Origin: Planctomycetaceae bacterium | GTDB lineage: Bacteria > Planctomycetota > Planctomycetia > Pirellulales > Pirellulaceae | Length of the DNA stretch: 64,000 nucleotides | Reading direction: 5' to 3' | Assembly: GCA_002726245.1 (NCBI GenBank) | Contig: PBSM01000168.1 | Span: forward strand, 19,227 to 83,226 | In this document: positions 1-7,808 of the stretch, one piece after another | How positions within the stretch are numbered: position 1 is the stretch's first letter | Layout of the letters: each line of letters begins with the position of its first letter | Translations under genes and position numbers: made by a program | Notes under the pieces: generated by a model | The model's input: the letters and a program-made list of their open reading frames with translations, nothing else | Told to the model about the DNA's origin: nothing | The model's database searches: none

Positions 1-3000
1 GTGTTCGCTGTTGGCATCCACGAGTTGCAAGAACTGGCGACGCTGAACGACACGCAGGCGGCGGAGCAACTGTACAACTTGGCGAGCGGCGTCGATCGCG
101 TATCGCTGGTCGAAGTGATGCGACATCTGCAGTCGGAACGCGTTCGCATCTGGGGCGACGATGGTGCCGAATCGGAACTGGGCACGCTCTTATCGCGCCG
201 CTCGCGGTTGCATTCGGAAACCGAGACGCTTGAACGTCAGACTCGGCGCTGGATCGACCTCGCTCACCAACAACGTCAACTCGTCGGCGAGATCACTGAT
301 CTTGAGAAGAAGATCGGAACGTACGAGTTCGACGCTCGAACGGTCGAGATCGCGATTCAGATTCGCGACAAGTGGAATAAACGAAGTGATCTGGCGCGTC
401 AACTGAATCGGATCGGTCACGTCGAGCTGTTTCCAGAAGGTTGTGTAGGTAGACTGGATGAACTTAACCAAACGATCTCCGAGCAACGAGAACTGCTCAA
501 GCCGATCAAGTCCCGTCGCTTGGAATTGCGGCGCGAGATGGCGGCTCAGCCGATCAACAGGGCTCTTTGGGATCGCTCGTGCCGGATCGAGGCGATGTGC
601 GAGCACGGCCCGTGGCTGGCCTCGCTAGATCGTGAAATCGCGGCACTCGACGAAGAGCTCGAAGCGTCAGAAGTACAACTGCTCACGTGCGATGAAGAAT
701 TGGCGGCGCTGGGCGGTGTCGTTCTGGCTGAGGGAGTCGTCGTTACAGATCGTACGTTCCAAACGCTACTCCCGTCCGCGCATGTGGTACGCGAGGCTCT
801 TCGGAAACGAGAGATCGCACGCACGCATCGCAAGAAGACAAAGCAAGACGAAGCCGAGGCTCTCAATGAGTTAGAGTATGAACTGCAAGGCCATGCTGAG
901 ACTTTCGAGGAGTCTCTTGAACGCGCAGGTAACAGCGTCAAGCTCCTTCGTCGGCGCATCCAGATCGAAGAACACATCGACGCGATGCAAGATCAGAGCG
1001 AGGAACTGGAACAAGACAACCATGTCCTGCTCGATTCGCAGTTCCAACGCGTTCGATTGTTCATCTGGGTCGGCATTCTGTTCATGTTCGGTGGCGCCAT
1101 GCTGCTGAGCGCGTTCTTCCCGGGACACATGAATCTCAGTCTGGAGGTTCGTTGGGCTGTCGGGTTACTCGGTGCCGTGGTTTTGCTGGTCTCGATCGCT
1201 TGGAAGAGCGTGGCCGAACAGACGGCGGAGGACGAGTTGAACGACTCGTTCCGCCGACGCGAGACTCTCGAACGAGAGCTTGGTCAGGCGATTGACGAGC
1301 GAGAGGAAGTCGATCGGCTTCTGCCGACGGGCAGCGGGCCGTTCTCGATGCGGCTGGCCTCCGCCGAAAACGTTCTGAAGGCTCTCGAAGAAAAGGTACC
1401 TTTGCAGACGGATCGTAAGGAAGCGGAACGTCGCACTTATGACTCCAAGCGATATTCCTCCAATGTCGAAGAGGAGTTGAAGGAAGCCAAGACGCGTTGG
1501 AAGCGCGCGTTGCGAAACGCCGGGCTGCCGGAAACACTCTCGCCCAAGCACGTCAAGCAACTCAGCGTCCATTACGAGAACCGCTCCAAGATCCAAACTC
1601 GTTTGGATCAACAACGCGAGCGTCGCGAGAAGCTGGTCGGAGACCGAGACATCCTGGTGGACCGACTGCAACAGTTAAACTCCGACATCGGCATCGAACT
1701 TGTTAGCGAAGAACCGCAAGTACAACTCAGTCAGCTTGCGACGGCACTGTCCGGACAGCGCGAGATGGTGGATCGTCGTCGCGAGTTGCAGCGAGCCGAA
1801 AAGGAAGTGCGGCGGGAGTTGGCCGGACAACTCAAGGCGCTCCGGCGGCTGATGCGTTCTCGCGAGGCTCTCTTTTCTGAAGCTCGCGTCACAGACGAAG
1901 AGGCGTTGCGAGAGCGTGCCGAGACACTGCAGTTGATCGCCGAGTTGACGGAGCGAAAAGATTCCTTGACCGAACAGATTTCGGCCATCATCGGCTCGCA
2001 CTGCTCGGCAGCGGATTTCGAGGAAGAGCTGACCGAGAACACAGCGGAAGAACTCGAATTGCGTTGGAACGAGTTGATTACGAAGCTACAGGACTCGCAA
2101 GCGATGCTTGGCCAGTTGCACCAGCGACATGGTGAAGTCAAGCAAGAGATGAAGTCGTTGGCGGAAGATCAACGTCTGGCGGCTGCCAAGTTTGAGCTGG
2201 AATGCTTGGACGAGAAGATCCAGGCGTTGGCGGAAGAATGGCGTGGGCTCGCAGTATCACTACGGATGCTGGAAGACATTCGCGAGTCTTACGAAGCCGA
2301 ACGACAACCCGAGACGCTCGGTGAAGCATCGATCTACTTGCAGACACTCACCGACGGCAAATACACACGAGTCTGGACGCCACTCGGTCAGAACGAACTG
2401 CGAGTCGACGATGCGAACGGCCAGCCGATGGCGCTCGATGTGCTCAGCCGAGGCACACGCGAGGCGATCTTCCTCAGCCTGCGTTTGGCATTAGTTGCAG
2501 CCTACGGTCGGCGTGGCGTGACCATTCCGATGATCCTCGACGACGTGCTGGTCAACCTCGATCACAAACGAGCCAAGGCCGCGGTTGAAGTGTTGTGTGA
2601 CTTCGCGAAGGAGGGTCGGCAATTGCTCTTCTTCACATGCCACGAACACATCAAAGCGATGTTCATGACAGCGGATGTCGATATTCGCGTCCTGCCGACG
2701 CATGGCGTTCCCGGCACGGAGATTCGCCGCTTGGAGATTGTCGAGCCAGAGCCGGTCGATACGCTGTTGGCGTTTGAGCCACCGGTCGAGGATGAGGAGA
2801 TTCCGGTGGAGATCTGGGACGAGGGTATTGTCGAGCCGGAGGAAGAAAAGACCGAGGAAGAGGCGGCAGTCGAGATCCAGCTTGAGGAAGTCGAGTTGGA
2901 AGAAGAGCCGGAGGAAGTCGAAGTCGAACTTGAAGAGGAGTTCGAGGACGAGGCAGAAGAGGTCGCCGAAGAAGTCTTTGCCGAACTCGAGGACAATCAT

Positions 3001-3075
3001 GCGTTCGACGATGGCTCCTGGTGGTGGGAGCCATCGCGACGCTTGTCCACCGAGGAAGAAGAGACCGCCGCCTAG
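1..3075 (+). CDS. YhaN-like AAA/SMC-type ATPase, 5' end cut by window
   Basis: C-terminal part of a large Rad50/SMC-like ATPase of the YhaN (AAA_27) type. The first residues (IHELQELATL, LYNLASGVDRVSL) match the segment that follows the N-terminal ATPase half in this family, so the GTG at base 1 is probably internal and the Walker A motif lies upstream of the window. Numbered from base 1, long charged coiled-coil stretches (about 50-345 and 405-790) flank a hydrophobic hairpin (about 352-373 and 383-401), a membrane insertion typical of YhaN proteins. The C-terminal ATPase half has an ABC-type signature (LSRGTREAIFLSLR, about 815-828) and Walker B/D-loop (MILDDVLVNLD, about 843-853). An unusual, very acidic Glu-rich tail covers about residues 915-1005. 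An Mre11-like nuclease partner would be expected upstream but is not visible. The likely role is DNA end processing or membrane-associated nucleic acid metabolism, which is inferred. Confidence 0.85.
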   Translation: MFAVGIHELQELATLNDTQAAEQLYNLASGVDRVSLVEVMRHLQSERVRIWGDDGAESELGTLLSRRSRLHSETETLERQTRRWIDLAHQQRQLVGEITDLEKKIGTYEFDARTVEIAIQIRDKWNKRSDLARQLNRIGHVELFPEGCVGRLDELNQTISEQRELLKPIKSRRLELRREMAAQPINRALWDRSCRIEAMCEHGPWLASLDREIAALDEELEASEVQLLTCDEELAALGGVVLAEGVVVTDRTFQTLLPSAHVVREALRKREIARTHRKKTKQDEAEALNELEYELQGHAETFEESLERAGNSVKLLRRRIQIEEHIDAMQDQSEELEQDNHVLLDSQFQRVRLFIWVGILFMFGGAMLLSAFFPGHMNLSLEVRWAVGLLGAVVLLVSIAWKSVAEQTAEDELNDSFRRRETLERELGQAIDEREEVDRLLPTGSGPFSMRLASAENVLKALEEKVPLQTDRKEAERRTYDSKRYSSNVEEELKEAKTRWKRALRNAGLPETLSPKHVKQLSVHYENRSKIQTRLDQQRERREKLVGDRDILVDRLQQLNSDIGIELVSEEPQVQLSQLATALSGQREMVDRRRELQRAEKEVRRELAGQLKALRRLMRSREALFSEARVTDEEALRERAETLQLIAELTERKDSLTEQISAIIGSHCSAADFEEELTENTAEELELRWNELITKLQDSQAMLGQLHQRHGEVKQEMKSLAEDQRLAAAKFELECLDEKIQALAEEWRGLAVSLRMLEDIRESYEAERQPETLGEASIYLQTLTDGKYTRVWTPLGQNELRVDDANGQPMALDVLSRGTREAIFLSLRLALVAAYGRRGVTIPMILDDVLVNLDHKRAKAAVEVLCDFAKEGRQLLFFTCHEHIKAMFMTADVDIRVLPTHGVPGTEIRRLEIVEPEPVDTLLAFEPPVEDEEIPVEIWDEGIVEPEEEKTEEEAAVEIQLEEVELEEEPEEVEVELEEEFEDEAEEVAEEVFAELEDNHAFDDGSWWWEPSRRLSTEEEETAA

Positions 3076-3100
3076 ACGTCGCCAGAGTGTGCTATCAGTC

Positions 3101-3742
3101 ATGGACTTGTTTCTCATCCGCCACGGGCAGTCGCAGAATAATGCGTTGCCGGAATCACAGCGCGTCGAAGATCCGGGGCTAACCGAAATCGGACACGAGC
3201 AGGCGAAGAGACTCGGCGAATGGATTTCGGTCTTAGGGCTGACCAAGCTCGTAACAAGCCCCTTTCGCAGGGCGTTACAGACAACGGAGCCAATCCGCCG
3301 GGCGACGGGTCTGGTTCCAGAAGTTCGTACCGAGCTTCATGAACAAGGTGGGTGTTACCGCGGACACACGGTTGAGAATACCGTTGGCCGGCCCGGCCTG
3401 ACACGCGCTGAGATCGAACAGGAGTTCGAGGGCTTCGGTGTTGCCGACGACATCGACGGATGGTGGAAGAGTAAGCCGTATGAAGACTTCGCAACAGCGC
3501 GGCGACGAGCACTAGAGTTGCTGCAATGGACTCACAAACAGTTCGCTGAAACAGATGAGCGCGTGGCGTTCGTATCGCACGGCGATTTGATGCTGCTGTT
3601 CTTGAAACACTTTCACGCCGAGACCCTAGACTGTCCCTGCAACACGTCGGTGACGACGGTGCAAATCGCATCCGGCGGCGGGACGCAGTTGACAGATTTC
3701 GATCGCACCGAGCACTTATCGCCGGATCTAGTCACACGCTGA
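3101..3742 (+). CDS. histidine phosphatase family protein (phosphoglycerate mutase-like)
   Basis: 213-aa member of the histidine phosphatase superfamily. The N-terminal RHGQ motif places the phospho-accepting His at residue 8. R56 (SPFRRALQT), the E78/E81 region (TELHEQ) and H160 (VSHGD) complete the expected catalytic pocket. Length and motif order fit small cytosolic phosphatases of the PhoE/GpmB type; the substrate cannot be told from sequence. The start at 3101 was chosen because the motif begins at residue 7 there; the frame is open further upstream but only as a shadow of the preceding gene. It lies 25 bp after the ATPase stop, so the two may be co-transcribed. A palindromic element starts 28 bp after its stop and may act as a transcript-end structure. 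Confidence 0.9.
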   Translation: MDLFLIRHGQSQNNALPESQRVEDPGLTEIGHEQAKRLGEWISVLGLTKLVTSPFRRALQTTEPIRRATGLVPEVRTELHEQGGCYRGHTVENTVGRPGLTRAEIEQEFEGFGVADDIDGWWKSKPYEDFATARRRALELLQWTHKQFAETDERVAFVSHGDLMLLFLKHFHAETLDCPCNTSVTTVQIASGGGTQLTDFDRTEHLSPDLVTR

Positions 3743-3770
3743 TGACTTGGCGGCGTGGCGGCTGCAGCCA

Positions 3771-3867
3771 AGTAGGTCACGCTCGCCGAGCGTGATGTCG
3801 AACCGGTGGCTCTTTATTCGGCGAAGTCACGTCCGTCTGAGGTCACTTTCGGCGAAAGTGACCTACT
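3771..3867. repeat. palindromic REP/MITE-like element, copy 1 (97 bp)
   Basis: Begins AGTAGGTCAC and ends GTGACCTACT, a perfect 10-bp terminal inverted repeat. Inside are two strong hairpins: TCACGCTCG/CGAGCGTGA around one base (3777-3795) and GTCACTTTC/GAAAGTGAC around GGC (3842-3862). A second copy sits at 4658-4755 in the same orientation with roughly ten differences. It is non-coding and lies between convergent genes. Its structure fits a non-autonomous mobile or REP-like element. Confidence 0.85.
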
Positions 3868-3891
3868 CAGAGCGGAGGCTTGGTAGGATCC

Positions 3892-4395
3892 TTACTCCGC
3901 GCCGACCAACTCGGTCACTTCAACGTCATCCCCCATTGCTGGATCGTCAGAATTGACGTCGTCACTTTGCGACTCGTCAAGCAGATCCATCTGCTTTGCG
4001 ATTTGAGTGAAGTATACACCTAGCTCCGGCCATGCGTCGCCATCGCGGAATCTCACCGGCTTTGCGAGCTGTCCGTTCGCCAGCTTTTTCATTTCTCGCT
4101 GCATCCGAAATATTGGACCGGCGAACCCATTGGTGATTCGCAGCAAATCGACATACAGGAATGGAAGAATCAAAATGCTCGCAGGGACTGCTTGCCAATA
4201 ATCTCGTACGAAGCCGAAGAAGTGAGCACCAAAAGGAGTCGCAGGGCTGGCAACGACGCGAGCGATCAGAATAGGTACAACCAAAAAAAGAATGCAGCAC
4301 AACCAATAATAAAGAAAACGAAATACTAGCCGGCCCTGGACTTGGCGATCGACGAGAAGCCGCTTGCGCAGATGCAAGTTGGATTGCTTTGACAT
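3892..4395 (-). CDS. two-TM membrane protein with HAMP-like region
   Basis: 167-aa protein of no assigned function. A basic N-terminus (1-20) is followed by TM1 (about 23-48, aromatic and Cys-rich), a short extracytoplasmic loop and TM2 (about 68-88). The stretch after TM2 (RITNGFAGPIFRMQREMKKL, then the region near VRFRDGDAWPELGVYF) resembles a HAMP linker: conserved Pro after the TM, amphipathic helix, Asp/Glu, second helix. The C-terminus (about 142-167) is acidic. No output domain follows, so this is a stand-alone HAMP-like protein, possibly a partner of a signalling protein elsewhere; that is inference. It is convergent with the phosphatase gene. No clear Shine-Dalgarno is seen before the ATG. 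Confidence 0.7.
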   Translation of the reverse strand: MSKQSNLHLRKRLLVDRQVQGRLVFRFLYYWLCCILFLVVPILIARVVASPATPFGAHFFGFVRDYWQAVPASILILPFLYVDLLRITNGFAGPIFRMQREMKKLANGQLAKPVRFRDGDAWPELGVYFTQIAKQMDLLDESQSDDVNSDDPAMGDDVEVTELVGAE

Positions 4396-4657
4396 GACGT
4401 TGCCGTCTGTTATTTACCTGTTGTTCACACTTGGAGTACTTCAGGCCGTAGCGACCTGACTACATGTGTTAAACAATACCTCGTGAAGAGCAGTTGTCGA
4501 CAAAGTCAGTTCCGGATCAGTTGCCGCAGCCACCATGTCTTGCGAGTATCGTTACGACCCGCATTGTCGCCACGATCTGACTTTGACGAAGGCAGAACCG
4601 GGTGCGAAAAATCTCCGGCGCTGTCAGCCATCGATTGAGAGATGTAGGCCGGCTCGA
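4396..4657. other. intergenic spacer, no gene seen
   Basis: Spacer between the start of the HAMP-like protein gene and the second palindromic element. Short open frames here have no recognisable protein character. It presumably holds the promoter for the minus-strand gene, but no convincing -35/-10 pair was found. Confidence 0.5.
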
Positions 4658-4755
4658 AGTAGGTCACGCTCGCAGAGCGTGACCTCGAATCGGTGGCTCT
4701 TCATTCGTGTGAAGTCAGGTCCGTCTGAGGTCACTTTCGGCGAAAGTGACCTACT
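4658..4755. repeat. palindromic REP/MITE-like element, copy 2 (98 bp)
   Basis: Second copy of the element at 3771-3867, with the same AGTAGGTCAC/GTGACCTACT ends and both internal hairpins (the distal one, GTCACTTTC/GAAAGTGAC, is identical). Its right end overlaps the 3' end of the minus-strand propeller gene: the TAG stop of that gene (complement of 4751-4753) lies inside the terminal inverted repeat. Confidence 0.85.
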
Positions 4756-6061
4756 CGGCTTCCAGCGAAGCGCACACGATCTCTTTATCGTTGCGGATGA
4801 AGACGTGCTTGTAGGCGAAAGCGGGATGCGCCCAACAGACTCCGTTTCGCCGTCCGCTGCCACTGAGCTGCGGTTTGGTGGGGTCAATCAGTTTGGCTCG
4901 ACTCAGCTCTTGGAAACCAGCGGCTGAGAGCTTCGAGATGATCAGCTCACCCATCTCATTGAACATCCACACCCGCTCACCATTGCGGACGAAGTGAAGG
5001 TTGCTCCAGCGGTTGCGAGGTGTCGCTCGACTGTCTTCCCACAGTCGATCGCCGCTTGACGATTCCAGACAGCGTAATTCCCCGTAGCTATCGACACCGT
5101 AAATGTAATCGCCGTCAAAGATTGGCGTGCTGATGATCGAGTGCAGGGCGTCTGTGTTCTTTTCGTCCTGACCAACTCGCCGCCAGATCATTTCGACAGC
5201 CGGTTCGTCTTGGCGAAGCCGAAGCATTAAGGAACCATCATAGAAGGATGTGACAAACAATCGGTTCCGATCAATCAACGGCGTGGCGATTCCTATTGGC
5301 ATGTTGCGAGGAGTCATCGCGTGATGCCAGTGCACGCGACCATCTCTCGGATCAAGTCCGGCGACGCCGTCACCAGTCCAACAGACTACGACTGGCTGGC
5401 CAGCTTGTTCGATCAGGATCGGGGCGGAGTATTGCGCGCGGTCATTCAACGCCCGCCATTCCTCGTCACCGCTCTTCTTGTCGAAGGCGACGATCGATGC
5501 GTTTTTCTTGGCGCCGATATGCACGATGACAAGGTCTCCGTAGATCAATGGTGAAGAGGCAATGCCCCAAATCGGCATCCGTCTGCCGGCAGCGATCTGG
5601 TACTCTTCATTGAGATCTCGTTTCCAAAGAACGACACCCGCTCCGGCGTCCAGGCAATGCAAGTGCCCCATCGCTCCGAGAGCATACGCGCGGCCATCGT
5701 CGATCGTGACGGATGCGCGTGGTCCGGCTTGATAGCTAACCGTGTATTCGCAGTCATATTCGTGCGTCCACAGTTTGCGTCCAAGCTTCCAGTCGAAACA
5801 ATGAATCCGCTCGATTTGCTTCCGCTCGACCTGCCGATCCGTCACGTAGACACGACCGTCTGCCACGGTAGGGCCGCTGTAGCCAGCTCCAATCGGTTGT
5901 CGCCACAGAACCTCGATCTGCTCAGACTCGAACTTGTCGATGATGCCAGTCTCGTTCCACCAGCCATCGCGGTTCGAGCCACGCCATTGTGGCCATTCTT
6001 CGGCGAGAAGATTGGGGACAAGATAGAACGCAATTACAACCGAAAGGATTAAGCAACGCAT
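4751..6061 (-). CDS. PQQ-binding-like beta-propeller protein, exported
   Basis: 436-aa secreted propeller protein. A short signal peptide (MRCLILSVVIAFYLVPNLLA) precedes EEWPQWRGSNRDG, the W-P-x-W-R-G opening typical of planctomycete PQQ-like repeat proteins. Blades recur with patterns such as GYSGPTVADGRVYVTD, RAYALGAMGHLHCLDAGAG and YIYGVDSYGELRCLESSSGD. No catalytic PQQ-dehydrogenase residues are apparent, so it is more likely a structural or binding propeller than an enzyme. The ATG at 6061 was preferred over a TTG two codons upstream because it starts the signal peptide directly. The last codons and the TAG stop fall in the inverted repeat of the palindromic element, so the C-terminus may have been reset by its insertion. 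Confidence 0.85.
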   Translation of the reverse strand: MRCLILSVVIAFYLVPNLLAEEWPQWRGSNRDGWWNETGIIDKFESEQIEVLWRQPIGAGYSGPTVADGRVYVTDRQVERKQIERIHCFDWKLGRKLWTHEYDCEYTVSYQAGPRASVTIDDGRAYALGAMGHLHCLDAGAGVVLWKRDLNEEYQIAAGRRMPIWGIASSPLIYGDLVIVHIGAKKNASIVAFDKKSGDEEWRALNDRAQYSAPILIEQAGQPVVVCWTGDGVAGLDPRDGRVHWHHAMTPRNMPIGIATPLIDRNRLFVTSFYDGSLMLRLRQDEPAVEMIWRRVGQDEKNTDALHSIISTPIFDGDYIYGVDSYGELRCLESSSGDRLWEDSRATPRNRWSNLHFVRNGERVWMFNEMGELIISKLSAAGFQELSRAKLIDPTKPQLSGSGRRNGVCWAHPAFAYKHVFIRNDKEIVCASLEAE

Positions 6062-6158
6062 GAGCAAACTCGATCTAAGGTGAGTAAACAGGGAAGTTTC
6101 ACACCATCATGGCGTGGCCTAACGCACCGAGCAAGGTGCGACCCGTGGCGGTGTGGCA

Positions 6159-6186
6159 CAGTTTCACTGTTGCAGTTTCACTGTTG
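6159..6186. repeat. 14-bp direct tandem duplication
   Basis: CAGTTTCACTGTTG occurs twice head to tail (6159-6172 and 6173-6186), directly before the first of the three hairpins. Confidence 0.9.
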
Positions 6187-6322
6187 CACGTCTCTCCGAG
6201 ACGTGATTCTTGCGATTTGGAGGGCGATGACTTGTCATCGCTTTCTTTCGCAACCGACTTTCGCCGCGAAATCGGTGGTTTTCTACAAGCCATGGAAAGA
6301 GAAAGCGGCGACAAGTCGCCGC
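6187..6322. repeat. three short palindromes in series
   Basis: Hairpin 1: CACGTCTC/GAGACGTG with a 3-base loop (6187-6205). Hairpin 2: GCGATGAC/GTCATCGC with a 2-base loop (6224-6241). Hairpin 3: GCGGCGAC/GTCGCCGC with a 2-base loop (6305-6322). All stems are 8 bp and perfect but their sequences differ, so they share design rather than sequence. Confidence 0.8.
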
Positions 6323-6415
6323 ACTCCGCGTGAGCCGCGAATTCGTTAGCTTACCGCCAACAAGCCCACGATCCGCGTCACACCTCCGCCGTGGCGAGCA
6401 CTTGTGACAGGCTGA

Positions 6416-6733
6416 CGAGTCTGGCTTGTTGCGATTGCAGGAATCGGATTGACCGGGGCCTTCGTGCTCAATCTCTACGCTTTGAACTTCATTCCACCCG
6501 GAGCCTCACAGGTTGTCATTCAATTGGCTCCACTGTTCGTGATGCTCGGTGGTGTTGTCTTGTTCCGGGAGCCGTTTCGCACGGTTCAGTGGGGCGGCTT
6601 GTGCATCCTGATTGTTGGACTCCTGCTATTCTTCAACCATCGGCTGGGTGACTTCGTTGGAAACTTCACCGACTATTCGTTCGGAGAATTCCTCGTCGTT
6701 TACGCAGCTTGTGTGTGGGCTTCATACTCCTGA
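6416..6733 (+). pseudogene. EamA/DMT-family transporter fragment
   Basis: The open stretch encodes an internal piece of an EamA (DMT superfamily) permease: WLVAIAGIGLTGAFVLNLYA, then SQVVIQLAPLFVMLGGVVLF with the typical REPF, then the next TM (GGLCILIVGLLLFF) and the start of another (VVYAACVWASYS). The N-terminal TM helices are missing; the frame is closed by a TGA at 6413-6415 just before it. The C-terminal half is missing because the sequence runs into the DinB-like fragment at about 6725-6735. No start codon fits. It is a non-functional remnant. Confidence 0.8.
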
Positions 6734-6900
6734 ATAGACCATCCTTGTCCGTCGTGGTATGTCAGCGTGTCCGAATCGAGTCCTCTCACCATCTCCTCGA
6801 TCCGGGCGGGTGTACCCCGCAGGCGTTCGAGAATATCAAGGAGCGTCGACGGGGGAAAGTCGAAGTTGAACTTGCGATCAATCCAAAGCCACTTAGTCAT
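6700..6900 (-). pseudogene. DinB-like (YfiT/DUF664-type) protein, N-terminal fragment
   Basis: From the ATG at 6900 (a second in-frame ATG lies at 6918), the first 57 or so residues read as the N-terminus of a DinB-like four-helix protein: MTKWLWIDRKFNFDFP, then LERLRGTPARIEEMV and GQGWSIQE. The similarity stops at about 6730, where the opposite strand becomes the EamA fragment; the remaining residues to the stop at 6700 are read-through. The metal-binding His of the family (normally just after WSIQE) is lost, so the protein would not work. Confidence 0.65.
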
Positions 6901-6921
6901 ATGTCGATCTCCAGACATTAT

Positions 6922-7398
6922 TCATGTTTCATGATCGCCCCGCCCGGCGATGGCGGTCATGTTCTCCATCGTCGCCAGCTTGCAGTCGGCCACGTACACA
7001 AAGTCAACTCGCCCCACCAGTTCGCTCAACACTTGCCACGTCGCTTGATGCGTTTGGTCGTTCGTCGTGTTACCGCTGGCGGCTTGAAAGTAGACCGGAA
7101 TGCCGCCGTCGTCGCTGACCGTCAAGATGTACAGCAACTGTTTGAGGTCCGGGCGATGATCCTTGTTGTGACCCCAAGTAATGGCTGGAGCCGTGCGGCC
7201 CAGCTGTCGTTCTCCGCTGGCCGCGTCGGCATGATCGCCGCAGAACGTGATCGTCGTCGAATCGTTGTGCAACTCATCGAGCCGCACGTCGAACTCCCGA
7301 ACCACGTGCCGGACGACGTCCACTGAAGAAGTCCAGCGGGGCCAGTCGTGTTCTGCATTCGGCCGCCAGTCATTTTTATCGCCGACAGCGAAAGCCAC
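6922..7398 (-). pseudogene. IS1634-family transposase remnant
   Basis: Residues from about 27 (VVRHVVREFDVRLDELHNDS) through TTITF, the AITWGHNKDHRPDLKQLLYI block, DDGGIPVYFQAASGN and DFVYVADCKLAT form the DDE-core region of IS1634-type transposases. The frame ends at IAGRGDHET where it meets the DinB-like fragment, so the C-terminal catalytic part is missing. The first 25 residues do not look like the family. An overlapping minus-strand frame (7376-7618) might hold a degraded N-terminus but is not convincing. No terminal inverted repeats were found. Confidence 0.75.
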
Positions 7399-7808
7399 GA
7401 CAGCTTTCCAAGAAGAAGGAGGAGACGTTCTGGACCGCCCATCCCCTGCAGGTTTGGCGCGGCGAATCCGGGCTACGGGCTGGTAGTTGATCCAGCACTA
7501 AGGCATACGTCCCGGTCCACGTGGCAGCCAAAAGATCGGCCCCAGCATAGAAGTCGGCCAGTTTGGGAAGCTGCTCAAGGGTTTGCAATCCGGCGCCTGA
7601 AGCAACGGTAGATCTCATACATTGGCGTGCTCTACTCTTAACTGGTAGGCTGCCAAGGGAATGCCGTTACGCGCAGCGGGGTGTTCACTGACGAGTCTTC
7701 ATGATCAGATCGGGCGGTAGTCGGCGGATGAAAGCTGTCCAGCGGCGTCATGTCAGTTGCCCCATCAACCTCAGATTTGAGGCATGCAAAGCAAGAGACG
7801 AATTCCAG
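7399..7808. other. spacer before the sialidase-like gene, no intact gene
   Basis: Holds a minus-strand frame (7376-7618) that may be decayed transposase N-terminus, and leader sequence for the downstream plus-strand gene. Nothing else is recognised. Confidence 0.4.

Larger units (their letters stand above)
6062..6415. other. non-coding region rich in short palindromes
   Basis: No protein-coding character was found on either strand. It contains a 14-bp tandem duplication (6159-6186) and three hairpins with 8-bp perfect stems (6187-6322), listed separately. It separates the propeller gene from a field of gene fragments. Confidence 0.6.

Noticed and set aside
2675..3100. Upstream extension of the histidine phosphatase frame
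   Set aside because: Overlaps the ATPase gene in another frame, is Arg/Ser-rich noise, and the RHG motif is expected at the N-terminus.
2491..3246. Minus-strand frame of 251 codons over the ATPase tail
   Set aside because: Mirror of the Glu-rich tail; it spans the gene boundary and has no family similarity.
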